From contig CAXTBW010000005.1 in assembly GCA_964242925.1 (NCBI GenBank), positions 1 to 64,000 of the forward strand: a DNA stretch of 64,000 nt. Reading direction: 5' to 3'. Origin of the DNA: LMUY01 sp964242925 (GTDB taxonomy: Bacteria; Pseudomonadota; Alphaproteobacteria; Acetobacterales; Acetobacteraceae). The notes under the pieces are model-generated. The model had not been told where the DNA came from and searched no databases. It saw only the letters and a program-made list of their open reading frames with translations. Position 1 is the first letter of the stretch. Every line of letters starts with the position of its first letter. The translations under genes and the position numbers were made by a program. This document shows positions 35,266 through 43,608 of the stretch, one piece after another.

Positions 35266-36001
35266 ATCGTTACAAAAGCCCATCCTCGCCGTCACCGGCC
35301 TGGTGAAGCGGTTCGGCGCCTTCGCGGCGCTCGACGGCGTCAGCTTCGACCTGCGGCCCGGCGAGGTGCTGGGCCTGGTCGGCCCGAACGGGTCGGGCAA
35401 GACCACCTGCGTGAACGTCATCTCCGGCCTGTATGCGCCCGACGGCGGCGCGGTGACGTTCCAGGGCGCCGACCTGGGCGCCGTGGCGTCGCACCGGCGC
35501 GCCCATGCCGGTATCAATCGCACGTTCCAGTCGCCGCACCCGTTCGCCTCGCTGACCGTGACGGAGAACGTCGAGGTGGCCGCGGCCTATGGCGGCGCTG
35601 GCCGGCCGGTGGACCTCGCGGCCCTGCTCGCCTCGCTGCAGCTGGACCGGATCGCGCACCGCCCGGCGTTCGAGCTGAACAGCGCGCAGCAGAAGGCGCT
35701 GGACCTGGCCCGCGCGCTGGCCACGTCGCCCAGCTTGCTGCTGGTGGACGAGTTGGCCGCCGGGCTGAACCCGGCCGAACTGTCCCGCATGGGCGACCGG
35801 CTGCGCGCGCTGGCCGCCGAGGGCATGGCGCTGCTGGTGATCGAGCACCTGATGGGCTTCATCGAGCGCGTGACCGACCGCGTGGTGGTGATGAACGCGG
35901 GCAAGAACATCTTCGCGGGCCGCATGAGCCAGGCGATGCATGACCCCACGGTGGTGCAGGTCTACCTGGGCGGCCCGATGCCGGAGAAGCCGGATGCGTG
36001 A
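35255..36001 (+). CDS. Branched-chain amino acid-type ABC ATPase (LivG-like), degenerate signature
   Basis: This 248-residue ATPase has a good Walker A (GPNGSGKTTCVNVISG) and Walker B (LLLVDELAAGL), and an IEHLMGFIERVTDR switch region as in LivG. The ABC signature reads LNSAQQKALDLARAL (about 35675-35719), without the glycine of LSYGQQ/LSGGQ, so one of the two ATP sites in the LivG/LivF heterodimer may be weak. It starts at GTG 35255 within the LivM-like gene and overlaps the LivF-like start by eight bases. The cytoplasmic complex drives import. Confidence 0.92.
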   Translation: MSPESLQKPILAVTGLVKRFGAFAALDGVSFDLRPGEVLGLVGPNGSGKTTCVNVISGLYAPDGGAVTFQGADLGAVASHRRAHAGINRTFQSPHPFASLTVTENVEVAAAYGGAGRPVDLAALLASLQLDRIAHRPAFELNSAQQKALDLARALATSPSLLLVDELAAGLNPAELSRMGDRLRALAAEGMALLVIEHLMGFIERVTDRVVVMNAGKNIFAGRMSQAMHDPTVVQVYLGGPMPEKPDA

Positions 36002-36704
36002 GCTGTTGGAAGCAACGGGGATCGAGTCCGGCTACGGCCGCGTTCAGGTGCTGTGGGGCGCTGGCCTGCGCGTGCACCCGGGCGAGAGCGTCGTGCTGCT
36101 GGGCGCCAACGGCGCGGGCAAGACCACGCTGCTGAAGGTGCTGCTTGGCCTGATGCCGGCCTGGGGCGGCCGCATCGCGCTCGACGGCGCCGACGTGACC
36201 CGGCTGCGCACCGACCGCCGGGTTCGCCAAGGCGTCGCCTACATGTCGGAGCTTGCCGTGTTCCCCGGCCTGTCGATCGACGAGAACATGCGCATTGGCG
36301 GCCAGTTCGCCCCCGCCGCCGCGTTGCGCGCCCGCATGGAGGAGCTTTACGCGACCTTCCCCGACCTGGCCCGCCGCCGCGGCGCCGCGGCCAGCAGCCT
36401 GTCGGGCGGCCAACGCAAGATGCTGGGCATCGCCAAGGCGCTGTCCGGCTCCCCCCGCCTGCTGGTGATGGACGAGCCTAGCGCCGGGCTGTCGCCGCTG
36501 TTCGTGTCCGAAGTGCTGGCGGTGCTCGGCCGGTTCCGCGGCACGGGGCTGGCATTGCTGATCGCCGAGCAGAACGTCGCGTTCCTGGATTTAGCCGACC
36601 GCGTCTACACGCTGGAAGGCGGCCGCATCGGCTTCGAGGGCGCCGTCGCCGCCCTGCACGCGGACGACGCCTTGCGCCGCGCATATTTCGGCCTGGAGGG
36701 CTGA
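35994..36704 (+). CDS. Branched-chain amino acid-type ABC ATPase (LivF-like)
   Basis: This 236-residue ATPase has Walker A (GANGAGKTTLLKVLLG), a canonical signature (LSGGQRKMLGIAKAL), Walker B (LLVMDEPSAGLSP) and the LivF-typical IAEQNVAFLDLADR. The ATG at 35994 lies eight bases inside the LivG-like gene. It is the last gene of the importer operon, which ends just before a family A repeat. Its intact signature contrasts with that of its LivG-like partner. Confidence 0.93.
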   Translation: MRELLEATGIESGYGRVQVLWGAGLRVHPGESVVLLGANGAGKTTLLKVLLGLMPAWGGRIALDGADVTRLRTDRRVRQGVAYMSELAVFPGLSIDENMRIGGQFAPAAALRARMEELYATFPDLARRRGAAASSLSGGQRKMLGIAKALSGSPRLLVMDEPSAGLSPLFVSEVLAVLGRFRGTGLALLIAEQNVAFLDLADRVYTLEGGRIGFEGAVAALHADDALRRAYFGLEG

Positions 36705-36720
36705 CGACCCTCCACCCCCA

Positions 36721-36847
36721 CCGTCATGCCAGGCCTTGAGCCTGGCATCCACGGTATCCGAACGCGCCGGCCGACACGTGGGCGCTGAACGGGCGCGACG
36801 TTGCCAGCCGCACCCCGTGGATACCAGGGTCAAGCTCTGGCATGACG
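36721..36847. repeat. Paired palindromic intergenic repeat, family A copy 2
   Basis: The left arm CCGTCATGCCAGGCCTTGAG and the inverted right arm (ending AAGCTCTGGCATGACGATG) flank a centre of about 55 bases. It lies between the convergent LivF-like and SBP_bac_5 genes. Arms are slightly more diverged than in copies 4 and 5. Confidence 0.85.
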
Positions 36848-36854
36848 ATGTGGG

Positions 36855-38438
36855 TCACCCCTTCTTCACGCCGTAGAACTGCGGGAAGCCATCCGGGACT
36901 CCCGTGATGTTCTTCCGGAATGCGGTCGGCTGATAGTACATCCCCATCGGCACATACGGCACGTCCTGCATGGCTTGCAGCTGCAGCGCCCGAGCCACCG
37001 ACTGCTGCGCCGCCAAATCCGGCGCATCGAACCACGACAGCCGCAGCGCCTCCGTCTTCGGCAGGTCCGGCCAACCAAACCACGCCTTGGCGCCGTTCGC
37101 CCGGATCGCGAGATGCGCCGCCGGGCTGACGTTGTTGGTGCCGCCGAGGAAGGTGAAGAAGATATTCCACCCGCCCTTCTCCGGCGTCTCCCGGCTCGCC
37201 CGGCGCTGCACCACCGTCCCCCAGTCCAGCGATTGGTAATCCACGTTGAACCCGATCCGCTTGAGCATATCGCCCGCGACCTGCGCCATCGCGTTGATGG
37301 TCGGGAAGTCGGACGCGGCCAGGACCACGATCCGCTCGCCCTTGTAGCCGGCCGCTTCCAGCGCTCGCTTCAGCGCGGCCGCGTTGTCGTTGCCGCGCAT
37401 CACCTCCAGCCCGGCGTCGCTGGCCAGCGGCGTGTCGTTCGCGAAAATCCCGTTCGGCACCTTGATCAGCGACGGGTCGGCGCCGGCCACCGCCGCCATG
37501 GTGTCCTGCTGGTTCACCGCGGACAGCACCACCCGCCGGATCGCCGCGTTGTCGAACGGCGGGAACAGCTGGTTGAACCGCATGCAGCCCATCTCGCCCG
37601 TGGTGTCTTTCACCACCACGGTCAGGTCCCGGTTGCGCTTCAACTGCGCGACCAGGTCGATGACTGGGTTCTCCCACCAGTCGACCTCGCCCTGCCCCAG
37701 CGCGGCGGCGGAGGTCGCCGGGTCGGGGACGACGGTCCAGACCACGCGGTCGACATGCGCGATCTTGGGGCCGGAGGTGTAGCTGGGCACGCCGTCCGGC
37801 CGGGGCGCGTAGCCCTCGAACTTGCGATACACCACGCGTGAACCGGACACCCGCTCGTCGGCGACGAAGCGGAACGGTCCGCTGCCGACCATCTCGGTGA
37901 CCTGCGTGTACGGGTCGGTCTTGGCCAACCGCTCCGGCATGATCGCGGCCATGTTGCTGGCGTTGGCGAGCGCGTCCGGCAGCAGGGCGAACGGCTTGTT
38001 GAGGCGGAACCGAAGCATCGTGTCGGACGGCGCCGAGACCTCGTCGACTGCCGCGAACAGCGCCCCGCCGAACGAGTCGCGCTTGCTCCAGCGCTGCAGG
38101 CTGGCCACGGCGTCGCGCGCCAACACCGGCGAACCGTCGTGGAATTTAAGCCCGTCGCGCAACGTCACTTCCCACAGCTTGCCATCGGCGGAGGTCGTGG
38201 CGCCGGCCGCCATCTGCGGCTTGGGCGAAAAGTTCGCGTCCACGCCGTACAGCGTGTCGAACACCATGTGACCATGGTGGCGGCTGACGTCGGAGGTGGA
38301 CCAGATCGGGTCCAGGTTCGCCAGGTCCGCCTGCGGGATGAAGGTCAGCGTGGATTGCGCCTGCGACCGGCCGATGCGCGGCGCGGCGAGCGTGGCGGCG
38401 CCGGCCAGCGCCGACGACAGGACGGTGCGGCGTTTCAT
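36855..38438 (-). CDS. ABC transporter substrate-binding protein, peptide type (SBP_bac_5), orphan
   Basis: This 527-residue periplasmic binding protein is a paralog of the one at 26905. It has a paired-arginine signal (MKRRTVLSSALAGAATLAAP, cleavage near AQA) and the shared start FIPQADLANLDPIWSTSD. No permease or ATPase of the peptide class is in the window. Its ATG overlaps the stop of the Ldh-family gene by four bases, so it belongs to the long minus-strand catabolic block and probably delivers the compound that block degrades. The ligand cannot be read from the sequence. Confidence 0.9.
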   Translation of the reverse strand: MKRRTVLSSALAGAATLAAPRIGRSQAQSTLTFIPQADLANLDPIWSTSDVSRHHGHMVFDTLYGVDANFSPKPQMAAGATTSADGKLWEVTLRDGLKFHDGSPVLARDAVASLQRWSKRDSFGGALFAAVDEVSAPSDTMLRFRLNKPFALLPDALANASNMAAIMPERLAKTDPYTQVTEMVGSGPFRFVADERVSGSRVVYRKFEGYAPRPDGVPSYTSGPKIAHVDRVVWTVVPDPATSAAALGQGEVDWWENPVIDLVAQLKRNRDLTVVVKDTTGEMGCMRFNQLFPPFDNAAIRRVVLSAVNQQDTMAAVAGADPSLIKVPNGIFANDTPLASDAGLEVMRGNDNAAALKRALEAAGYKGERIVVLAASDFPTINAMAQVAGDMLKRIGFNVDYQSLDWGTVVQRRASRETPEKGGWNIFFTFLGGTNNVSPAAHLAIRANGAKAWFGWPDLPKTEALRLSWFDAPDLAAQQSVARALQLQAMQDVPYVPMGMYYQPTAFRKNITGVPDGFPQFYGVKKG

Positions 38439-39511
38439 GCTGGTTCCCCCATCAGCCATGCCGCGCCCGAGGCGTCGGCGATCCCGCGGATCTTCGCCAG
38501 CAGCTTCGGCCCGACCGGGACGCCCTCGCGACGGCGGCGCGCCGCGTTGGCCCGCTCCGGGTCGCCCGCCACCTGCACCGGGCGCGTCGGGTCGATCGGC
38601 GGGGTGGCGCGCAGCGCGTCGCAGAAGCCCACGACGTCGGCGCGGAAATCCGCCTCGTCGCGGAACAGCGACGGGCGCAGCGCCAGGAAGAAGTGGCCGA
38701 TATCCTGCCCGTGCGGCTGCTTCATGTGCATCGGGCTGGTGATGAGAGTGGACCCGGACAGGCACGCGCCCAGGATGTTCACCATCGCGGACAGGCCGTA
38801 GCCCTTGTAGCTGCTGCCCTCCGGCGAACCGCCCAGCGGCGTCATCGTGCCGCCCTTCTCGCTCGCCTCCAGCGGGTCGGTGCTCGGCTGGCCGTCCTTC
38901 GTCAGCACCCAGCCGGGCGGGCATTGCAGGCCCTCGTTGGCCTTGTTGCGGATGCGCCCGGCCGCCACCGTCGTGGTCGCCATATCGAGCAGGAACGGCT
39001 CCCCGGGCCGCCCAGGCGCGGCGAACGCCCACGGGTCGGTGCCCAGCCGCGCCTGCGCGCCGCCGGTGGGCGCCACCTGGATGCCGGACGCGGACGTCGA
39101 CACCATGCCGATCAGCCCGGCCTGCGCCGCCATCGACGCGTAGTACCCGCAGGCGCCGAAATGCGCCGAGTTGCGCACCACCACGACGCCGACGCCGATC
39201 GCCTGCGCCTTGCCGATCGCCGTCTCCATCGCCAAGCGCGAGGGCACATGGCCCAGCCCGCCATCCGCGTCCACCAGGGCGGACACGGGGGTGTCCCGCT
39301 CCAGCCGGGGCGCCGCGTCCATGCGCAGGCGGCCGTCGCGGCGACGTTGGTCGTAGACGGTCAGCATCGACATGCCGTGGCTGTCGATGCCGTGCAGGTC
39401 GGCCCAGGCCATCACCTCCGCGGTGCGCTGCGCGTGCTCCGCCGGCATGGACCAGGCGGTCAGGATGGCGGCAATCTGCGCCAGATGCGTGTCGTAGTCG
39501 GCGTTCGGCAT
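38435..39511 (-). CDS. Malate/L-lactate dehydrogenase (Ldh) family oxidoreductase
   Basis: This 358-residue NAD(P)-linked oxidoreductase belongs to the Ldh/MdhII fold (malate, ureidoglycolate, 2,3-diketogulonate, delta1-piperideine-2-carboxylate reductases). The typical WADLHGIDSHGM region near residue 35 and VVRNSAHFGACGYY are present. The members acting on cyclic imines or keto acids fit a neighbourhood with amine-oxidising flavoproteins, but the substrate is unproven. It sits one base after the FAH-family gene and overlaps the binding-protein gene. Confidence 0.9.
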   Translation of the reverse strand: MPNADYDTHLAQIAAILTAWSMPAEHAQRTAEVMAWADLHGIDSHGMSMLTVYDQRRRDGRLRMDAAPRLERDTPVSALVDADGGLGHVPSRLAMETAIGKAQAIGVGVVVVRNSAHFGACGYYASMAAQAGLIGMVSTSASGIQVAPTGGAQARLGTDPWAFAAPGRPGEPFLLDMATTTVAAGRIRNKANEGLQCPPGWVLTKDGQPSTDPLEASEKGGTMTPLGGSPEGSSYKGYGLSAMVNILGACLSGSTLITSPMHMKQPHGQDIGHFFLALRPSLFRDEADFRADVVGFCDALRATPPIDPTRPVQVAGDPERANAARRRREGVPVGPKLLAKIRGIADASGAAWLMGEPA

Positions 39512-39512
39512 C

Positions 39513-40304
39513 TCAGTCCTCCAGCACGAACGGGTTGCGCAGCGTGCCCAACCCGGTGATCTCGACCTCCACGGTGTCGCCGGGCGCCAGGTCCGGCGAG
39601 GCGCCGTCGGTGCCCATCCACAGCACGTCGCCGGGGTGCAGCGTCACGTAGCGCGTCATCGTCGCGATGAAGCGTTGGATGCCGAACAGCATGTCGTTGG
39701 TGCGGAACTGCGTCGTCACCGCGCCATTGCGGCGCACGACGGTCTGCATGGCATCCAGCTCCGCCTCGCCGATCCCCGTGGTGATCCACGGGCCCATCGG
39801 CTTGAACGTGTCGGTGTTCTTGGCCCGCCACAGCGTGCGGTCGGATTGCTGCCAGGCGCGCTCGCTGACGTCGTTGCCGATCGTGTAGCCCAGCACGCAC
39901 GACAGCGCGTCGGCCTCGCTCAGGTGTTTCGCCTCGCGACCGATCACCACGACGATCTCGCCCTCGTACTGCACCTTCGTCGCGTCGCGCGGGATCACCA
40001 CGGGGGCGCCGTCGGCGATGATCGCGTTCACCGCGCGATAGCCCATGTCCGGCTTCTGCGGGATGGCGGGCTCGACACCACGGCGCTCCGCCATCTCCTT
40101 GATGTGGGACACGTAGTTCAGCCCGGCCGCGTAGAACGTGCGCGGGATGAACGGGACCGCCGCCTGCACGTCAGCGAGCGCGTGGCTGGCGCCGGTGCGG
40201 ACCGGTTCGCCGTCGAACGGGCCGCCTGCCAGCTCGACCACCCGGTCACCCTCGACGGCGCCCCACGCGGTGCGGCCGCCGGCAACGAAGCGCATCCAAT
40301 GCAT
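39513..40304 (-). CDS. Fumarylacetoacetate hydrolase (FAH) family protein
   Basis: This 263-residue protein is of the FAH/HpcE fold, which cleaves carbon-carbon bonds or hydrates beta-diketo acids using a divalent metal. Metal ligands are visible in YEGEIVVVIG (Glu) and GYTIGNDVSERAWQ (Asp), and FYAAGLNYVSHIKEM precedes them. The ATG at 40304 has an excellent AAAGGAGA eight bases upstream and overlaps the previous stop by one base (TAATG), so the longer open frame was rejected. It is in the same operon as two dehydrogenases and a FAD oxidoreductase. Confidence 0.9.
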   Translation of the reverse strand: MHWMRFVAGGRTAWGAVEGDRVVELAGGPFDGEPVRTGASHALADVQAAVPFIPRTFYAAGLNYVSHIKEMAERRGVEPAIPQKPDMGYRAVNAIIADGAPVVIPRDATKVQYEGEIVVVIGREAKHLSEADALSCVLGYTIGNDVSERAWQQSDRTLWRAKNTDTFKPMGPWITTGIGEAELDAMQTVVRRNGAVTTQFRTNDMLFGIQRFIATMTRYVTLHPGDVLWMGTDGASPDLAPGDTVEVEITGLGTLRNPFVLED

Positions 40305-41614
40305 TAGGTTTCTCCTTTGGCCGGTAGGCGCGCCCGGCGTTGCTTGGTCAACCAATCCTGTGCGGTAAGCTTGGCGAACACCGCCGGCATGAACCATGGC
40401 GTGCCGTTGTACAGCGGCACCGCGGCGGGCGGCCGGAAGTCCAGCGCCGACTGGCCGCCATCCTCGCCCAGCACCTGCAGCGCCGCCTTCTGCCCGGCCC
40501 AGCGCGCCCACACCGTGCCCGAGCCGCAGTAGCCCGCCGCGTAGCGCACCCCCGCGCGGCTGAACACGCGCGGCACCATGTCGCGGTTCATCGCGACCTG
40601 GCCGAACCAACTATGCGTGATCTCGGTCCCCTGCAGCTCGGGGAACAACTCCACCAAGGTGTTGTGCAGCGCCGTCGTCGGCCATTCGGCATTGCCGGCG
40701 ATGGTGCCGTCGCGCCCACCGAACAGGATGCGCGTGCCGTCCGGACTCGGCCGGTAATAGTAGTGGCTGGCGCGCGACTCGCTCAACATCATGCGCCGCG
40801 GCATCAGCGCGCCCATCAGGTTCGGCGACAGCGGCGCGGTGGCGATGATGCGGCTGCGCACAGGGACCAGCCGCCGCCGCAACCAGCGATCGGCCGCGTC
40901 CGCGTAGCCGTTCGGCCCGGCGATCACGTGCGCCGCCCGGGTCGCGCCGCGCGCCGTGCGCACGATGAAGCCGTCGCCTTCCGGGTCGACCCTCGCCACC
41001 GCCGTCTCGCCGTGCACCAGCACGCCGGCGGCCAGCGCCACCCGCAGCATCCCGGCGTGCAGCTTGCCCGGGTGCAGCCCGCCGATGTCCATGCGGACGC
41101 TGCCGCCATGGTAGTAGTTCGTGCCGACATAGCCCTGCTGCGCGGCCCGCGGCACCGCGTACGACTCGATGCCCAGGGTGCCCGCCAGCCGGTCCGCCTC
41201 GCGCGCCTGCGTCTCGTACGCCTCCGGCGTGGCCGCCCCCATGAAGCGGCCGACGAGCTTGAAGTCGCAGTCGATGTTCTCCTCGGCGAGGAAGCGGTAG
41301 AGGTCCTCCCGCGCCGCCTTCGCCTCCGCCAGGATCGCGTCCGCGCGCGCCTGCCCGAAGCGGCGCGACAGGGTGGCGTGGCTGGGCCGGATGTTGCCGC
41401 TGGTGATGCCGCCGTTGCGGGTGGAGGCGCCTTCGCCGGGCCGCTGCTTGTCGAACACCTGCACCGAACGCCCGGCGCGCGCCAACGTGATCGCCGCCGA
41501 CAGCCCGGTGTAGCCGGCGCCCACGATCGCCACGTCCGCGACGGGCAGGACATCGGCCTGCGGCAGCGCGGCCAGAGGCGCCGCTTCCCACCAATACGGC
41601 TCGTCGCTCCTCAT
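40304..41614 (-). CDS. FAD-dependent oxidoreductase, DAO/PuuB-like
   Basis: This 436-residue flavoprotein of the D-amino-acid-oxidase superfamily has an FAD motif (VADVAIVGAGYTGLSAAITLA), GASTRNGGITSGNI, and a C-terminal YAAGYCGSGTVWARWAGQKA. This arrangement resembles gamma-glutamylputrescine oxidase (PuuB/OrdL) and related amine or amino-acid dehydrogenases. It oxidises a C-N bond and releases an imine or aldehyde. It is the start of the FAD-FAH-Ldh-SBP run and lies ten bases from the lipoprotein gene. A related enzyme is encoded at 45723. Confidence 0.9.
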   Translation of the reverse strand: MRSDEPYWWEAAPLAALPQADVLPVADVAIVGAGYTGLSAAITLARAGRSVQVFDKQRPGEGASTRNGGITSGNIRPSHATLSRRFGQARADAILAEAKAAREDLYRFLAEENIDCDFKLVGRFMGAATPEAYETQAREADRLAGTLGIESYAVPRAAQQGYVGTNYYHGGSVRMDIGGLHPGKLHAGMLRVALAAGVLVHGETAVARVDPEGDGFIVRTARGATRAAHVIAGPNGYADAADRWLRRRLVPVRSRIIATAPLSPNLMGALMPRRMMLSESRASHYYYRPSPDGTRILFGGRDGTIAGNAEWPTTALHNTLVELFPELQGTEITHSWFGQVAMNRDMVPRVFSRAGVRYAAGYCGSGTVWARWAGQKAALQVLGEDGGQSALDFRPPAAVPLYNGTPWFMPAVFAKLTAQDWLTKQRRARLPAKGET

Positions 41615-41624
41615 CGGGTTCCTC

Positions 41625-41999
41625 CTAGCGCGTCAGCGTGACGATAAACCCGCTGCTGTCATAGGTGAAATCGGCGCTCTTCGCGGCGTCCTCGGCCACG
41701 GTCGCGAAGCCGCCCGTGAGCAGGCGGCCGACCCCGATGCCCTTGTAAACCGCCGACAGCTCGCCCGTGCCCGGTCGCCAGCCCGCCTTGCGACAGGTCA
41801 CGCGCAGCGCCCTGTCGCTTCGGCTGACGCTGAGCGTACCGGGCGTCGGGTCCACCACGCCCAGCGTCGCAGCGCCGCGCTCCACCGTGCAGCTGGCGCC
41901 CGGCGGGTCGCTGTTGATCGTGACCTGGTCGGTGGCAGGTTGCGGGGACCCGCTGCAGCCGCACGCCAGCAGGGCCAGGAGGAAAATGCGCTGTGTCAT
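41625..41999 (-). CDS. Small lipoprotein, PEGA-like
   Basis: This 124-residue protein starts MTQRIFLLALLACGC, a lipoprotein signal with probable lipidated Cys13 (lipobox LLAC). The mature part, VTINSDPPGASCTVERGA and following, resembles a PEGA-type beta sandwich; later comes a glycine-rich helix (GIGVGRLLTGGFATV). PEGA domains occur in surface proteins, but I cannot name a function. Its ATG overlaps the ABC permease stop by four bases, so it is co-translated with a transport operon, which is unusual. I chose the ATG at 41999 because the signal peptide begins there. Confidence 0.75.
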   Translation of the reverse strand: MTQRIFLLALLACGCSGSPQPATDQVTINSDPPGASCTVERGAATLGVVDPTPGTLSVSRSDRALRVTCRKAGWRPGTGELSAVYKGIGVGRLLTGGFATVAEDAAKSADFTYDSSGFIVTLTR

Positions 42000-42772
42000 G
42001 ATGCGCGAACCTGCCGCCGCCGCACGCCATAGTCCACCAGCAACACGAGCACGCTCACGCCGATCAGCAGGGTGCTCACCGCGGCGATGGTCGGTTCCAG
42101 CTCCAGGGTCAGGCTGTTCCAGATGCGCACGGGCAGCGTCTGCGCCTGCACGCCCGAAACGAACAGCGCGATCACCAGCTCGTCGAACGACGCCAGGAAG
42201 GCGAACAGCGCCGCGGACACGATGCCCGGCGCGGCAAGCGGCAGCACCACGCGGCGGAACACGCCCCAGCGCGTGCAGCCGTGCACCATGGCCGCCCGCT
42301 CGAGCGCCGGGTCGACGGCCTGCAATGCGGCCTGGGTGATGATCAGCACCACGGGCAGCGCCACCACGGCGTGGGTCACGGCGAGCCAGACGCGACTGCC
42401 GATCAGCCCGAGCCGGACGGAGAGGAAGTAGATCGCGATCGCGGTCACGATGCTGGGCACGATCAGCGGCAGCAGCGCCAGCGCCATTAGCGCGGTCCGG
42501 AACGCGAACCGGCCGCGCACGAAGGCGTAGGAGGCGAAGAACCCGGTGACCGTCGCCAGCAACGCGCACATGGTGGCCGCCACGACCGAGTTCACCAGCG
42601 CCGACACCCAGCGGCCGTCGCCGAGGAAGCGCGCGTACCAGCGCAGCGAGAGCGTGCTGGGCGGGAAGGCGAGGTAGGCATCGCCGCTGAACGAGACGAT
42701 CACCACCACGACGATCGGTCCCAGCAGCAACAGGCACAGCAGCGCCACGCCGGCGCGGGCGGCGATCCTCAC
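41996..42772 (-). CDS. Polyamine-type ABC permease (PotC-like)
   Basis: This 258-residue inner-membrane permease has six helices and the binding-protein-dependent permease loop (ERAAMVHGCTRWGVFRRVVLP, an EAA-type sequence). It starts at GTG 42772, overlapping the stop of the PotB-like gene by four bases; the longer frame upstream is out-of-phase permease sequence and was rejected. It pairs with the PotB-like permease, and ATP comes from the PotA-like protein. The substrate is probably a polyamine, opine or related amine. Confidence 0.92.
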   Translation of the reverse strand: MRIAARAGVALLCLLLLGPIVVVVIVSFSGDAYLAFPPSTLSLRWYARFLGDGRWVSALVNSVVAATMCALLATVTGFFASYAFVRGRFAFRTALMALALLPLIVPSIVTAIAIYFLSVRLGLIGSRVWLAVTHAVVALPVVLIITQAALQAVDPALERAAMVHGCTRWGVFRRVVLPLAAPGIVSAALFAFLASFDELVIALFVSGVQAQTLPVRIWNSLTLELEPTIAAVSTLLIGVSVLVLLVDYGVRRRQVRAS

Positions 42773-43608
42773 GCCGGCACGCCGCGGCTGATGTCGGTGA
42801 GCCGGCTGTAGAACGCGTACGCCACCAGCGTCACCGCCAGCAGGACGACGGACATGACCGCCGCAACCGGCCAGTTGTTCGCCAGCTCGATCTGCCGCTC
42901 GATCAGGATGCCGATCATCAGGTCCTCCGGCGCCCCCATCAGCGCCGGGGTGATGAAGAAGCCGGTCGCCAGGATGAACACCAGCAGCGACCCGGCGATC
43001 ACGCCCGGCAGGGTCAGCGGCACGAACACTCGGGTGAAGATGCGCAGCGCGCTCGCGCCCATGCCGGACGCCGCCTGCAGCAGCCGCATGTCCACGCCGC
43101 GCATGGCGCTGTACAGCGTGAGCACCATGTAGGGCAGCAATACGTAGGTCATGCCTACGACGACGGCGCCCCGCGTGTACAGCAGCGGCACGGGGCCGTT
43201 GGTGATGCCGAGCGAGATCAGCGCCGTATTGGCCACCCCGGTGCGGCCGAGCAGCACCATCCAGGCGTAGGTCCGCACGATCACGCTGGTGAAGTAGGGC
43301 AGCAGCACGCAGGCGATCACCGCGCGGAACGCCAACCCTTTCGCCCGCACCAGCGCGTACGCTAGCGGGAAGCCGAGCACCAGCGTGCACAGCGTGGTGG
43401 CGAACGACACCTCCGCCGTGGCCAGCATGGAGCGCTGCATCGCGCGGGAGGCGACCACCTCCGCGGCCTCGCGCAATAGCGCCGCGCCGGACCCGAGTTC
43501 GGACAGGGAGTCGGCGAGGAACCAGCCGAGCGGCCCCAGGAACACCAGGCCGAGCAGGACGCCGCCGGGCAGCAGCAGCAGCCAGGCGAGCCGGCCGGGC
43601 AGCCTCAT
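42769..43608 (-). CDS. Polyamine-type ABC permease (PotB-like)
   Basis: This 279-residue permease has six helices and an EAA-type loop (LQAASGMGASALRIFTRVFVPL) near residue 185. It sits directly after the ATPase stop (no gap) and overlaps the PotC-like gene. The order binding protein, ATPase, PotB, PotC matches common alphaproteobacterial spermidine/putrescine-like operons. Confidence 0.92.
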   Translation of the reverse strand: MRLPGRLAWLLLLPGGVLLGLVFLGPLGWFLADSLSELGSGAALLREAAEVVASRAMQRSMLATAEVSFATTLCTLVLGFPLAYALVRAKGLAFRAVIACVLLPYFTSVIVRTYAWMVLLGRTGVANTALISLGITNGPVPLLYTRGAVVVGMTYVLLPYMVLTLYSAMRGVDMRLLQAASGMGASALRIFTRVFVPLTLPGVIAGSLLVFILATGFFITPALMGAPEDLMIGILIERQIELANNWPVAAVMSVVLLAVTLVAYAFYSRLTDISRGVPA

